This document shows positions 14,939 through 23,029 of a stretch of 64,000 bases of DNA, piece by piece. Below the pieces are notes generated by a model. It did not search any database. It saw only the letters and a list, made by a program, of their open reading frames with translations, and was not told the DNA's origin. The position numbers and the translations under genes were made by a program. Origin of the DNA: Oceanospirillum sp048270425 (GTDB lineage: Bacteria; Pseudomonadota; Gammaproteobacteria; Pseudomonadales; Halomonadaceae); contig JBLWSY010000005.1 of NCBI GenBank assembly GCA_048270425.1, positions 62,001 to 126,000 of the forward strand. Reading direction: 5' to 3'. The first letter of the stretch is position 1. Each line of letters starts with the position of its first letter.

Positions 14939-16168
14939 TTAACCTTCAAAACGCTGCATGATCAGGGTGGCGTTGGTGCCGCCGAAGCCGAAGCTGTTGG
15001 ACATAACGCGGTTCAGAGTGACGCCTTCACGCAGCTCAGTCACGATATCCAGACCCTGTGCCTGTTCGTCCAGCTCTTCTACGTTAGCGGATGCTGTGAT
15101 GAAGTTGTGCTGCATCATCAGCAGGCTGTAGATCGCTTCCTGAACACCGGTTGCACCCAGAGAGTGACCGGTCAGAGATTTGGTGGAGCTCATGGCAGGG
15201 CTCTTGCCGCCGCTCTCTGTGTCAAAAACGGCTTTAACAGCTTTCAGTTCTGCTACGTCACCTACCGGAGTAGAGGTGCCGTGGGTGTTGATGTAATCAA
15301 CGCCACCTTCAACGGTAGACAGAGCCTGTTCCATACAACGCTGTGCGCCTTCACCGGAAGGAGCCACCATGTCGTAGCCGTCAGAGGTTGCGCCGTAGCC
15401 AACAACTTCTGCGTAGATCTTGGCGCCACGGGCTTTAGCGTGTTCCAGCTCTTCCAGAACCAGCATACCGCCGCCACCTGCGATAACGAAACCGTCACGG
15501 TTTGCATCGTAAGCACGGGACGCTTTTTCAGGTGTGTCGTTGTACTTGGTAGACAGCGCACCCATGGCGTCAAACAGACAGCTCAGGGTCCAATGCTCTT
15601 CTTCACCGCCACCGGCAAAGATCACATCCTGTTTGCCCAGCTGAATCTGTTCTACACCGGCACCAATACAGTGAGCACTGGTTGCACAGGCAGAAGAGAT
15701 GGAGTAGTTCACGCCCTTAATCTTGAAGGGGGTTGCCAGGCAGGCGGATACAGTACTACCCATGGTGCGTGTAACACGGTAAGGACCAACGCGGCGCAGG
15801 CCTTTCTCACGCATAATATCTGCTGCTTCCACCTGATCGGCAGAAGACGCACCACCGGATCCTGCAATCAGACCGGTACGCACGTTGGACACCTGATCTT
15901 CGCTCAGGCCTGAGTCAGCAATCGCCTGCTGCATGGAGAGGTATGCATAACCTGCCGCATCACCCATGAAGCGTTTCAGTTTACGGTCGATCATCTCATC
16001 GAGATCGATATCCACAGAGCCGGAAACATGGCTGCGGAAACCGCGGTCACGGTACTCTTCATTAAACTTGATACCAGAGCGACCCTGACGCAGGGACTCA
16101 AGCACGGAGGCAACGTCATTACCCAGGCAGGAAACGATGCCCATTCCGGTTACAACTACACGTCTCAT
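14939..16168 (-). CDS. fabB: 3-oxoacyl-ACP synthase I (KAS I)
   Basis: FabB condenses malonyl-ACP with acyl-ACP and is needed for unsaturated fatty acid elongation. The 409-residue protein keeps the Cys-His-His triad: C161 in SSACATSAHC, H296 in NTHGTSTPVGD and H335 in KSLTGHSLGAT, with K330. Length equals that of E. coli FabB (about 406). It follows fabA by 15 bp on the same strand, so fabA-fabB form an operon, the usual pair for the anaerobic unsaturated fatty acid route. A strong terminator follows. Confidence 0.96.
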   Translation of the reverse strand: MRRVVVTGMGIVSCLGNDVASVLESLRQGRSGIKFNEEYRDRGFRSHVSGSVDIDLDEMIDRKLKRFMGDAAGYAYLSMQQAIADSGLSEDQVSNVRTGLIAGSGGASSADQVEAADIMREKGLRRVGPYRVTRTMGSTVSACLATPFKIKGVNYSISSACATSAHCIGAGVEQIQLGKQDVIFAGGGEEEHWTLSCLFDAMGALSTKYNDTPEKASRAYDANRDGFVIAGGGGMLVLEELEHAKARGAKIYAEVVGYGATSDGYDMVAPSGEGAQRCMEQALSTVEGGVDYINTHGTSTPVGDVAELKAVKAVFDTESGGKSPAMSSTKSLTGHSLGATGVQEAIYSLLMMQHNFITASANVEELDEQAQGLDIVTELREGVTLNRVMSNSFGFGGTNATLIMQRFEG

Positions 16169-16183
16169 GGTTAGCCCTCTGTA

Positions 16184-16699
16184 TTAGAAGTTATCCGTCG
16201 ATGTAAACAGACCCACACGCAGATCTTTTGCGGTGTAGATTTCGCGACCATCAACCGATACTGAGCCATCAGCAATGCCCAGACACAGCTTGCGGGAGAT
16301 CACGCGTTTAATGGTGATTTTGTAAGTTACCAGTTTAGCCGTCGGCAGGATCTGGCCCGTGAATTTAACTTCACCGCTACCCAATGCACGACCTTTACCT
16401 GGGTTACCTAACCAGCCCAGATGGAAACCTACCAGCTGCCACATCGCATCCAGGCCCAGACAGCCAGGCATTACCGGATCACCCGGAAAGTGGCAGTCGA
16501 AGAACCATAGATCAGGAGTAATATCCAGTTCAGCGATGATTTCGCCTTTGCCGTGCTCGCCGCCATCTTCAGTGATGCTTACGATACGGTCCAGCATGAG
16601 CATGTTCGGTGCAGGCAGTTGAGCATTGCCCGGACCAAAAAGCTCCCCTTGGCTGCATTGCAGCAACTCTTCACGGTTGTAAGAATTTTGCTTGGTCAC
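16184..16699 (-). CDS. fabA: 3-hydroxydecanoyl-ACP dehydratase/isomerase
   Basis: FabA dehydrates 3-hydroxydecanoyl-ACP and isomerises the product to cis-3-decenoyl-ACP, the branch point for unsaturated fatty acids. I place the start at GTG 16699 (MTKQNSYNREELL...). This gives 171 residues and puts the catalytic residues at H70 and D84, exactly the E. coli numbering. The longer frame needs a TTG start at 16726. The active-site stretch WFFDCHFPGDPVMPGCLGLD is intact. It is the first gene of the fabA-fabB operon. Confidence 0.95.
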   Translation of the reverse strand: MTKQNSYNREELLQCSQGELFGPGNAQLPAPNMLMLDRIVSITEDGGEHGKGEIIAELDITPDLWFFDCHFPGDPVMPGCLGLDAMWQLVGFHLGWLGNPGKGRALGSGEVKFTGQILPTAKLVTYKITIKRVISRKLCLGIADGSVSVDGREIYTAKDLRVGLFTSTDNF

Positions 16700-17122
16700 A
16701 GAAAAAATCCAGTGGTTGTTATTCAATTTCTGTCAGAAATAATCCGGCATAGTCTAAATCGTGTGGGGGTATATTGCACGTTTACCCCGTCAATAAATAA
16801 CGCTGACAGTAGGCAAAAGATGATCTGGGCAAGAAAAATTACCCTTTAAAACCATAGGATAGGCTCTTTAGAGCGTAATTTTGCTATACTTTCGCGATTT
16901 TTTACGTAAGTCATCGGCCATTAAAACAGCGTTTTTTCGTCCCTTTTGATATGAGGCAGGCGAATTCTGCTGATATGACAGATACTTATCAGGGCTTACT
17001 GAAACTTTTTGTATGGGTAAAACGGATCATTGCAGAGTTTCATCGCTGATGATTTTCGTGAGCAAGAACAATAAAGGTCAGTCCGTTCGCCACAGGCCTA
17101 AGCGTTTGCACAGGGTGCAGGA
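16700..17122. other. Divergent intergenic region between fabA and an Aer-like receptor
   Basis: These 423 bp hold no gene. An inverted repeat GGGGTA-N11-TACCCC (16766-16788) lies about 70-90 bp upstream of fabA and could be a regulator site. On the plus strand a TATACT box at about 16881-16886 (in GCTATACTTTCG) could serve the receptor gene, but no good -35 box accompanies it. The octamer TGATATGA occurs twice near 16947 and 16971. None of these is assigned. Confidence 0.3.
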
Positions 17123-18682
17123 ATGAAGAAGAACCTACCGGTAACACAAAATGAGCGTCGTCTTGACGACACAGGCCGTCTGGTGTCGACCACGGACCTT
17201 AAGGGGATCACTACTTTTGCGAATGATGCCTTTTGCGAAATCAGTGGTTTTGACCGTGATGCTCTGATTGGCAAGAACCATAATGTGGTTCGTCATCCGG
17301 ATATGCCCCCTATCGCTTTTGCCGATCTCTGGGCAAGGATCAAAAAAGGAGAGTCCTGGATCGGTGTGGTAAAAAACCGTGCGATCAACGGTGACTATTA
17401 CTGGGTTGATGCCTATGTTTCGCCAATCTATGAAGGCGATGACATTGTGGGCTACCAGTCGGTGCGGGTAAAGCCGGAAGATGAGGTGGTTGATCGGGCC
17501 GAGAGCATCTATCAGGCGATTAACGCCGGTAAGCAGGGCGGCCCTAAGAAACGTTTCAGTGCTTTTGGTCGTTCTCTGGCGATCACGCTTCTGCTGACCT
17601 TGCTATCGCTGATTGCTGTTTTCTTTGTTGAAGACCGTAATGTGCTGGCTTTTATCATAGGGACATTAGGCTTCTTCGCCCTGGCTGGTCAGAATATTCT
17701 GTTGCAACCGCTGAAAAAGCTTTTCTGTAAGTCTCTGACGGTGATTAATAATCCGGTTTCTCAGCAGGTTTATACCGGTCGTATGGATGAGTTTGGTGCC
17801 ATTGAGCTGGCCATGCGCATGCAGGAAGCTCAGCTGCGAACCTTCACCGGCCGTATTGATGAAGCGACTCAGGAGTTATCTCAGGTGGCTCAAAGCGCTG
17901 AGACTCAGGTCGAGCAATCGCATCAATCGATGGCGCAACAGGAAAATGAGTTGGATAGCCTGGTATCGACAGCTCACCAGGTGAGTGCAGGTTTCCACGA
18001 GGTTGAAACTGATATTCAGGAGATCAACCAACTGATGCGCTCTGTAGAATCTCAGGCAGAATCCGGTCGCGCTGTGGTTCGAACCGGTGTGGCAGATGTT
18101 GAAGAGGTGAGAGTTGCCGTTGAACAGGCCTCGGAAGCGATTCAGGTATTGCAGACCGAATCCAACGAAGTAGCCAAAACCGTTCAGGTGATTACTGAGA
18201 TTGCGGATCAGACCAACCTGCTGGCGCTGAATGCGGCGATTGAAGCGGCGCGTGCCGGTGAGCAGGGGCGTGGTTTTGCAGTCGTTGCTGATGAGGTTCG
18301 TCAGCTGGCATCCAAAACTCAGGAAGCCACTGTGCAGATTGTCGAGCGTATCGACCGCATCCGTAAGCTGGTTGGTGACTCAGTTGCTCGTATGCAGGTC
18401 AGTCAGCAACAGGCCAGCGACAGTGCCACACGTATTGTTTCTGCTGGTGAAACCCTTCAGGAAGTTGTTGCTGCGGTACTGGAAGTGACCTCCCGAAGCG
18501 AGCGTATTACCAACCAGGTGGCGGAACAGGCAGCGGCCAGTGATGAGATGGATCGCAGTATCAGCCAGTTGCGCGATCTGGCTCATGTTAATCAGCAGGC
18601 GGCCCTGCAGTCCGGCGCGTCAAACCGCCAGCTGGCTCAGGAAGTGGCGGAGCTGCAGTCTCTGTTACGCACCCTGCGCTAA
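17123..18682 (+). CDS. Aer-like PAS-domain chemotaxis receptor
   Basis: The 519-residue protein has an N-terminal cytoplasmic PAS domain (about residues 15-115; TTFANDAFCEISGFDRDALIG and NHNVVRHPDMPPIAFADLW are typical of Aer), two closely spaced membrane helices near 150-190, then a signalling domain with EQTNL-like tip (DQTNLLALNAAIEAARAGE). Aer proteins bind FAD in the PAS domain and steer cells by redox or oxygen state. There is no periplasmic sensor, consistent with that role. A terminator follows directly. Confidence 0.9.
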   Translation: MKKNLPVTQNERRLDDTGRLVSTTDLKGITTFANDAFCEISGFDRDALIGKNHNVVRHPDMPPIAFADLWARIKKGESWIGVVKNRAINGDYYWVDAYVSPIYEGDDIVGYQSVRVKPEDEVVDRAESIYQAINAGKQGGPKKRFSAFGRSLAITLLLTLLSLIAVFFVEDRNVLAFIIGTLGFFALAGQNILLQPLKKLFCKSLTVINNPVSQQVYTGRMDEFGAIELAMRMQEAQLRTFTGRIDEATQELSQVAQSAETQVEQSHQSMAQQENELDSLVSTAHQVSAGFHEVETDIQEINQLMRSVESQAESGRAVVRTGVADVEEVRVAVEQASEAIQVLQTESNEVAKTVQVITEIADQTNLLALNAAIEAARAGEQGRGFAVVADEVRQLASKTQEATVQIVERIDRIRKLVGDSVARMQVSQQQASDSATRIVSAGETLQEVVAAVLEVTSRSERITNQVAEQAAASDEMDRSISQLRDLAHVNQQAALQSGASNRQLAQEVAELQSLLRTLR

Positions 18683-18713
18683 CGCGTTTCCATCGCTTAC
18701 AGACAAACCTTTT

Positions 18714-18747
18714 AAGCCCTGTGCTGAACTCAGTACAGGGCTTTTTT
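18714..18747 (+). terminator. Intrinsic terminator after the Aer-like gene
   Basis: AAGCCCTGT (18714-18722) pairs with ACAGGGCTT (18735-18743), followed by six Ts (18742-18747). Confidence 0.85.
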
Positions 18748-18777
18748 GTTAATGCTGCGGTGGCGACGGCGATGATG

Positions 18778-20229
18778 CTATTTGATGGCTTTAAAAGCCG
18801 CCATCATGCGTTCTTTGCCCTCTTTAAGATCCACCATGGGGTTGGGATAGCCCTGCACATAACCTTTCGGCTGGATGCGTTGTTTGGCAGGCAGTTTGGC
18901 CAGTTCAGGAACAAAGCGGGCGATAAACTCACCCTGAGCATCAAAGCGTTCTGCCTGACGATAGGGGCTTAATAAGCGGAAGTAAGGGACAGCATCGGTG
19001 CCGGTGGAGGCGGCCCACTGCCAGCCACCGTTATTAGAGGCCAGATCGGCATCCACCAGCTGCTGCATAAACCAGCGCTCGCCCTCATGCCAGTCGATCA
19101 GCAGGTACTTACTCAGAAAGACAGCGGTCAGCATTCTCAGGCGGTTATGCATCCAGCCGGTTTCTTTCAGCTGGCGCATGGCGGCATCCACCAGCGGAAA
19201 ACCGGTTTTACCTTCCTGCCAGCGTTGCAGATCTTCGGGCGCGTCACGCCAGCGGATCTTTTTGGTTTCCTCTTTAAAGGGCTGATAGCGGTTTAGTTCC
19301 GGATAGAGCACTAATAAGTGACGATAAAAATCCCGCCACAGCAGCTCACCCTGCCAGGTGTTTGCAGACTCCGCAGCAGCAGGATCGCTCAGGCGTATCT
19401 GTTCTGCGGACCGCCAGCAGCTTTTAATAGAGAGCTTACCGGTAGCAAGCATAGGGGAAAGCAGGCTGGTGCCTTTGGCATCCGCAGGAAAATCCCGTTG
19501 CACTTTATAACGGTTGATCGGTTGGCCGCAGAAGGCTTCCAGAAGGTGAAAGGCGTCTTTCTCAGTTGCAGGCCAGCGCTGCTGGATCGGGTCATCGGTG
19601 TAGGCTTCGGGTTGAAAAATGGTCAGCCCCATCTGATCCCAGGTCAGTGTATCAACTTGATTTTGCAGCTGTTGCTGAGCGTCTGAAATAACAGGTGCCG
19701 GTGCCGGAAACGTCTGTACCGGCTGCTGAACGATCAGCTGCTGAGCCTGTTTACGAAACGGTGTATAAACCCGATAGGGTGTGCCGTCATTTTTCAGCAC
19801 GCTGCCCAGGGGCAGCAGGCTTTGATCGTGGAACAACTGACAGCTAATCCCTGCCTGATCTGCCCGAGGGATCAATTGCTGATCCCGTTGGCGTTCATTC
19901 AGTTCCGGCTCTTCGTTGGCGAAGATCTGCTCGCAGCCTAGCTGGGTGCAGATCTGTATCACGGCAGGAATTTGCTGATCAAAAGTTTCAACATCCAGAC
20001 TGATCAGGGGAATATGCAGCGCTTTCAGCTCTTCTTTCAGGTCCAGAAGGCAGCGCTCAGTGTAACGTATCCGGTTCTGCCCCCAGTCATGGGATTGCCA
20101 CTGCTGCATTGGACGTAAAAAGCAGGCAACAACGCCGGTTCCGGCTTGTTGTGCCTGCTGGCATGCGGTGAATAGTGCCGGGTTGTCATGAATGCGTAGA
20201 TCGGACCGGAACCAAACAAGTTGTGTCAT
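18778..20229 (-). CDS. phrB: Deoxyribodipyrimidine photolyase (class I CPD photolyase)
   Basis: PhrB repairs cyclobutane pyrimidine dimers using blue light, FADH- and an antenna cofactor. The 483-residue protein begins MTQLVWFRSDLRIHDN, the antenna-domain start, and its C-terminal half has the FAD-binding stretches GWMHNRLRMLTAVFLSK, NNGGWQWAASTGTDA and YFRLLSPYRQ. I start at ATG 20229; the longer frame to 20286 adds unconserved residues. It is last in a merR-phrB arrangement, on the same strand as the MerR-like regulator, a known pairing for light-inducible photolyases. Confidence 0.95.
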   Translation of the reverse strand: MTQLVWFRSDLRIHDNPALFTACQQAQQAGTGVVACFLRPMQQWQSHDWGQNRIRYTERCLLDLKEELKALHIPLISLDVETFDQQIPAVIQICTQLGCEQIFANEEPELNERQRDQQLIPRADQAGISCQLFHDQSLLPLGSVLKNDGTPYRVYTPFRKQAQQLIVQQPVQTFPAPAPVISDAQQQLQNQVDTLTWDQMGLTIFQPEAYTDDPIQQRWPATEKDAFHLLEAFCGQPINRYKVQRDFPADAKGTSLLSPMLATGKLSIKSCWRSAEQIRLSDPAAAESANTWQGELLWRDFYRHLLVLYPELNRYQPFKEETKKIRWRDAPEDLQRWQEGKTGFPLVDAAMRQLKETGWMHNRLRMLTAVFLSKYLLIDWHEGERWFMQQLVDADLASNNGGWQWAASTGTDAVPYFRLLSPYRQAERFDAQGEFIARFVPELAKLPAKQRIQPKGYVQGYPNPMVDLKEGKERMMAAFKAIK

Positions 20230-20277
20230 AGGTGCTCTCTTTGGCAGTAGGCGACTTATCCAGTGCGCTGTTTTAAT

Positions 20278-20302
20278 AGTGCTCACCTAACTCGTGAGCA
20301 CT
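20278..20302. other. Perfect inverted repeat between merR-like gene and phrB
   Basis: AGTGCTCAC (20278-20286) pairs with GTGAGCACT (20294-20302) around a 7-nt loop. No T-run follows in the direction of phrB, so this may be an operator or an RNA hairpin rather than a terminator. Confidence 0.4.
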
Positions 20303-20347
20303 TAATGTCACTGGGGGAGCCGGGTGTTCAGAGGTAATAGCAAAAGT

Positions 20348-21295
20348 TCAGAACTGCTGACGCTTCTCGCTGAGCAGTTCCGGCCAACGTTCTGCAATTT
20401 GCCAGCCGCAGTCGGTGAATAACTCTGGTTGAATACGCGACAGAGGACCACTGATCCAGCAGGGGATCTCCAACGTCTGAAGTTGGTGTCGCTCACTCTG
20501 CTTTAGTGTTGCTGTCTTTTCGTTACCTAAAAGCAGGATGCCGCTTAAAGCCTGTTGCTGGTCAAGCAGGTGCAGCAGGGACCAGCTCGGCAGCTCATCC
20601 AGCAGTAATACCGGGATATTCAGGTCGGTACACATAAGTGCCGCCAACCAAAGCTCAAATTTAGGGTGTTCACTGGGAAGGTGGCTGATCAATAACCGTT
20701 TTTGCTCTTTTGCCTGAAGATTACGATGCATCAGACGGGCACCCACACGGTTTCTCAGGTAACTGTCCAGTTGCAGCTGCATCAGTTGTCGACGCTCACC
20801 TTCCGGCTCCGCGCTAAGCTGGGCTAGGAGGGGTTGCCAGTAGAAACGCATCAGCAGTGCCGCCGGATAGATGGCACTAACCTGGTTCAGAGTCTGATCA
20901 AAGCGGATCAGATTGCCGTCGGTCAGCGCGCTCAGCGATTCATTCAGCACAGGCTGCCAGTCTGGCTCGGGTTCGGATGATGACTCAGAGCTGGGTTGTG
21001 CTTTGGCATCCTGCTCAGTCAGTGGTGGCAGCAGCTTGGCTACCTGGCCGACTGAAACACCGCGAGCCAGCCACTGCTGGATCTGCTCGATACGTCCAAC
21101 ATCAAACTCGGAATAGAGTCTGTGCCCTTTGTGAGTGCGCTGAGGTTGAATCAGACCGTAACGGCGCTCCCATGCCCGCAGAGTGACAGCGTTAACGCCC
21201 GTTCGCTCTGAAACCTCCCGGATGGGTAGCCAACGATCTTCTTCCCGGGTGACTTCAGTTGAGCTGAAAGGATGTAATGTGTGGGGTTGGTTCAT
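20348..21295 (-). CDS. MerR-family regulator, CarH/LitR-like, with degenerate cobalamin-type domain
   Basis: The 315-residue protein has an N-terminal MerR helix-turn-helix (IREVSERTGVNAVTLRAWERRYGL, here abridged, near residues 25-50) followed by a wing (KGHRLYSEFDVGRIE). The C-terminal half resembles the helical cap and Rossmann-like cobalamin domain of CarH/LitR light regulators (LLISHLPSEHPKFELWLAAL), but the DxHxxG cobalt-ligand motif and the W-x9-EH cap motif are not visible. It lies between phrB and a DUF523 gene, and paired TTGTACAA boxes occur nearby. It is probably the light or stress regulator of this cluster; how it senses light without a cobalamin ligand motif is open. Confidence 0.8.
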   Translation of the reverse strand: MNQPHTLHPFSSTEVTREEDRWLPIREVSERTGVNAVTLRAWERRYGLIQPQRTHKGHRLYSEFDVGRIEQIQQWLARGVSVGQVAKLLPPLTEQDAKAQPSSESSSEPEPDWQPVLNESLSALTDGNLIRFDQTLNQVSAIYPAALLMRFYWQPLLAQLSAEPEGERRQLMQLQLDSYLRNRVGARLMHRNLQAKEQKRLLISHLPSEHPKFELWLAALMCTDLNIPVLLLDELPSWSLLHLLDQQQALSGILLLGNEKTATLKQSERHQLQTLEIPCWISGPLSRIQPELFTDCGWQIAERWPELLSEKRQQF

Positions 21296-21351
21296 GTCTT
21301 ATGCCTTTACCGTTCAGGGCGTCAGCCTGCCGCTGACGGGTGTACATTCTG

Positions 21352-22353
21352 CTAAATTCCGTCGATAGCCAGCGTCTCCGGGTACGGAAACAGGTAGCGG
21401 TAGTTGCCGGCATACTCACAGCCGTGCACCTCAAACAGATGGCGCATCAGTACCAAGGGCGCGATAAGAGGAATCATACCCGTGCGATAATTATCAATTG
21501 TCTGTCGCAGGTGTTGGCGTTCAGCACTACTCAGGTTTTCTTTCAGATAACCTTGCAGGTGCATCAGGGTATTGGTGTGGTTCTGACGGGTAGCGGGCTG
21601 CTTCAGAATCGCCATAAATTGCGGCAGATACTCATTGGCTTTCTGCGCCACCGTTGTTTTATCCACACCTGCAAGCCATTTACCCAGATCCCGATACGCT
21701 TGCTGATTATGTGCCATCAACAGAGGTTTGTACTGCGTATGGAAGTCGATCAAAGCTTTGGGTGTGATGCCTTCTTCAACCATCGCCTGCCAGGTGTGAT
21801 AAGCGTAAACCCGGGTCAGAAAGCTCTCGCGCAGTTGAGGATCATTCAGGCGGCCGCTCTCCTCCACCGGTAGTTCCGGGTAGGTTCGCATCAGGGTTTC
21901 GGCAAATACTCCGCCCTGAGTGATATCCGAGCGATAACCGTTTTCACGATAGACCTTTACCCGTTCCATACCGCAGCTTGGCGATTTACCCAGCAGAATA
22001 TAGCCGCTCAGGCCGGTCAGACGCTTCACCGCCTGTTCGCTGAAGTGGGTCAGCGCTTCGGTATAGTCATCATCGCTTTTTGTTCCACGGACCCGAACCT
22101 CATCGTTCATGCTGACCAGACGAATGGGCTCCCGGGGCGTGCCCATACCGGCGCCGACTTCGGGGCAGGTAGGTACAAAGGTGAAGTACTTGCCCAGTAC
22201 GTCTGTGCAGTAATGGGCGTGCTTATGGCCGCCGTCAAAACGTACTTTCTCCCCCAGCAGACATTGGCTGATGCCAACCCGTATCTCTCTGTCCGGGAAA
22301 CGGAGTGACTGGGCTAGTGCTGATGCTGATTTTTCCGGTGCCTTGTTTGCCAT
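21352..22353 (-). CDS. DUF523-DUF1722 protein (YbgA-like)
   Basis: The 333-residue protein joins an N-terminal DUF523 domain (VGISQCLLGEKVRFDGGHK; TCPEVGAGMGTPREPI; GKSPSCGMERVKVY) to a C-terminal DUF1722 domain (KPLLMAHNQQAYRDLGKW; LKENLSSAERQHL). E. coli YbgA corresponds to the DUF1722 part and lies next to phr; fusions of this type accompany photolyase genes in many gammaproteobacteria. Its biochemical function is unknown. The conserved cysteines suggest a metal or Fe-S site. It is 56 bp upstream of the merR-like gene and probably starts the ybgA-merR-phrB unit. Confidence 0.88.
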   Translation of the reverse strand: MANKAPEKSASALAQSLRFPDREIRVGISQCLLGEKVRFDGGHKHAHYCTDVLGKYFTFVPTCPEVGAGMGTPREPIRLVSMNDEVRVRGTKSDDDYTEALTHFSEQAVKRLTGLSGYILLGKSPSCGMERVKVYRENGYRSDITQGGVFAETLMRTYPELPVEESGRLNDPQLRESFLTRVYAYHTWQAMVEEGITPKALIDFHTQYKPLLMAHNQQAYRDLGKWLAGVDKTTVAQKANEYLPQFMAILKQPATRQNHTNTLMHLQGYLKENLSSAERQHLRQTIDNYRTGMIPLIAPLVLMRHLFEVHGCEYAGNYRYLFPYPETLAIDGI

Positions 22354-22435
22354 AACAACAACCTCTGTGCAGTGAACTCATCAAATGGTTTGAATATGCC
22401 GTTTTTGATGTTTTAGCGTGGCGTCGTTTTTATGA

Positions 22436-22461
22436 TTGTACAAAAAAATAAATTTGTACAA
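22436..22461. promoter_or_regulatory. Paired TTGTACAA boxes upstream of ybgA-merR-phrB
   Basis: TTGTACAA occurs at 22436-22443 and 22454-22461, centres 18 bp apart. The element lies 83 bp before the DUF523-DUF1722 gene and abuts the cbiX-like stop codon. On the minus strand it reads TTGTAC-N15-TACAAT, so it may overlap a promoter. The same arrangement recurs at 22944-22969. Confidence 0.65.
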
Positions 22462-22878
22462 TTATTTTTTGTCTGAGAAATCCAGATCAGCGGCAATTGA
22501 TGTTAATGCCTCGGTCATTTTGGGGTGAAAGCCCACTGGGTCATGCAGGGTGAAAGACAGATGGGTAAACTTTTGATTAAGAGCTTCGATCTGTCTGGGA
22601 ACATCTTTTCTGAGGTGGCGGCCAGCTGAGAAAAATAGCGGCAGGATCTCAATATTAGTGGCTTGGCTCTCCGGTATCTCCTGAGCTATATCTTCCAGCG
22701 ATGGGCCGCAAAGCTCCATAAAACCAAGCCTGACGGGATGAGTCTGGTTGGCAGCGATGCTGGCGGTCATCTCCTGAAAGGGGATTTGCCAGGCGGGGTC
22801 ACTGCTGCCATGGGCCAGCAGCACAAGCAGGGTTTGGCGGGTAGTATTAACGCAAGAAACAGGGTCGTTTACTGACAT
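22462..22878 (-). CDS. CbiX-like sirohydrochlorin chelatase-family protein
   Basis: The 138-residue product matches the short CbiX family: LLVLLAHGSSDPAW carries the N-terminal metal-binding histidine and FFSAGRHLRKDVP the second. Family members insert Co, Ni or Fe into sirohydrochlorin; short forms also occur with unassigned roles. Start is ATG 22878, preceded by GAAAGG; the GTG at 22914 is less plausible. It is flanked on both sides by TTGTACAA pairs, so it belongs to the photolyase regulon, perhaps linking it to tetrapyrrole or cobalamin supply. Confidence 0.82.
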   Translation of the reverse strand: MSVNDPVSCVNTTRQTLLVLLAHGSSDPAWQIPFQEMTASIAANQTHPVRLGFMELCGPSLEDIAQEIPESQATNIEILPLFFSAGRHLRKDVPRQIEALNQKFTHLSFTLHDPVGFHPKMTEALTSIAADLDFSDKK

Positions 22879-22943
22879 CGTGGTAAGCCTTTCAGGTGGA
22901 TTGGTCTGCAGCACTGATCCGAAAATCTGTCACAGGGGTATAC

Positions 22944-22969
22944 TTGTACAAGTTTAAAAAATTATACAA
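22944..22969. promoter_or_regulatory. Paired TTGTACAA boxes in the cbiX / TIGR01777 divergent region
   Basis: TTGTACAA (22944-22951) and TTATACAA (22962-22969) have centres 18 bp apart, the same spacing as at 22436-22461. The element is 66 bp from the cbiX-like start and 61 bp from the TIGR01777 start, so one regulator could control both directions. Confidence 0.65.
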
Positions 22970-23029
22970 ATTTATTGATTTTTAATCATACTCAAAGCAG
23001 ATGTAATTGGCCGACAGGAGGTGTATCAG

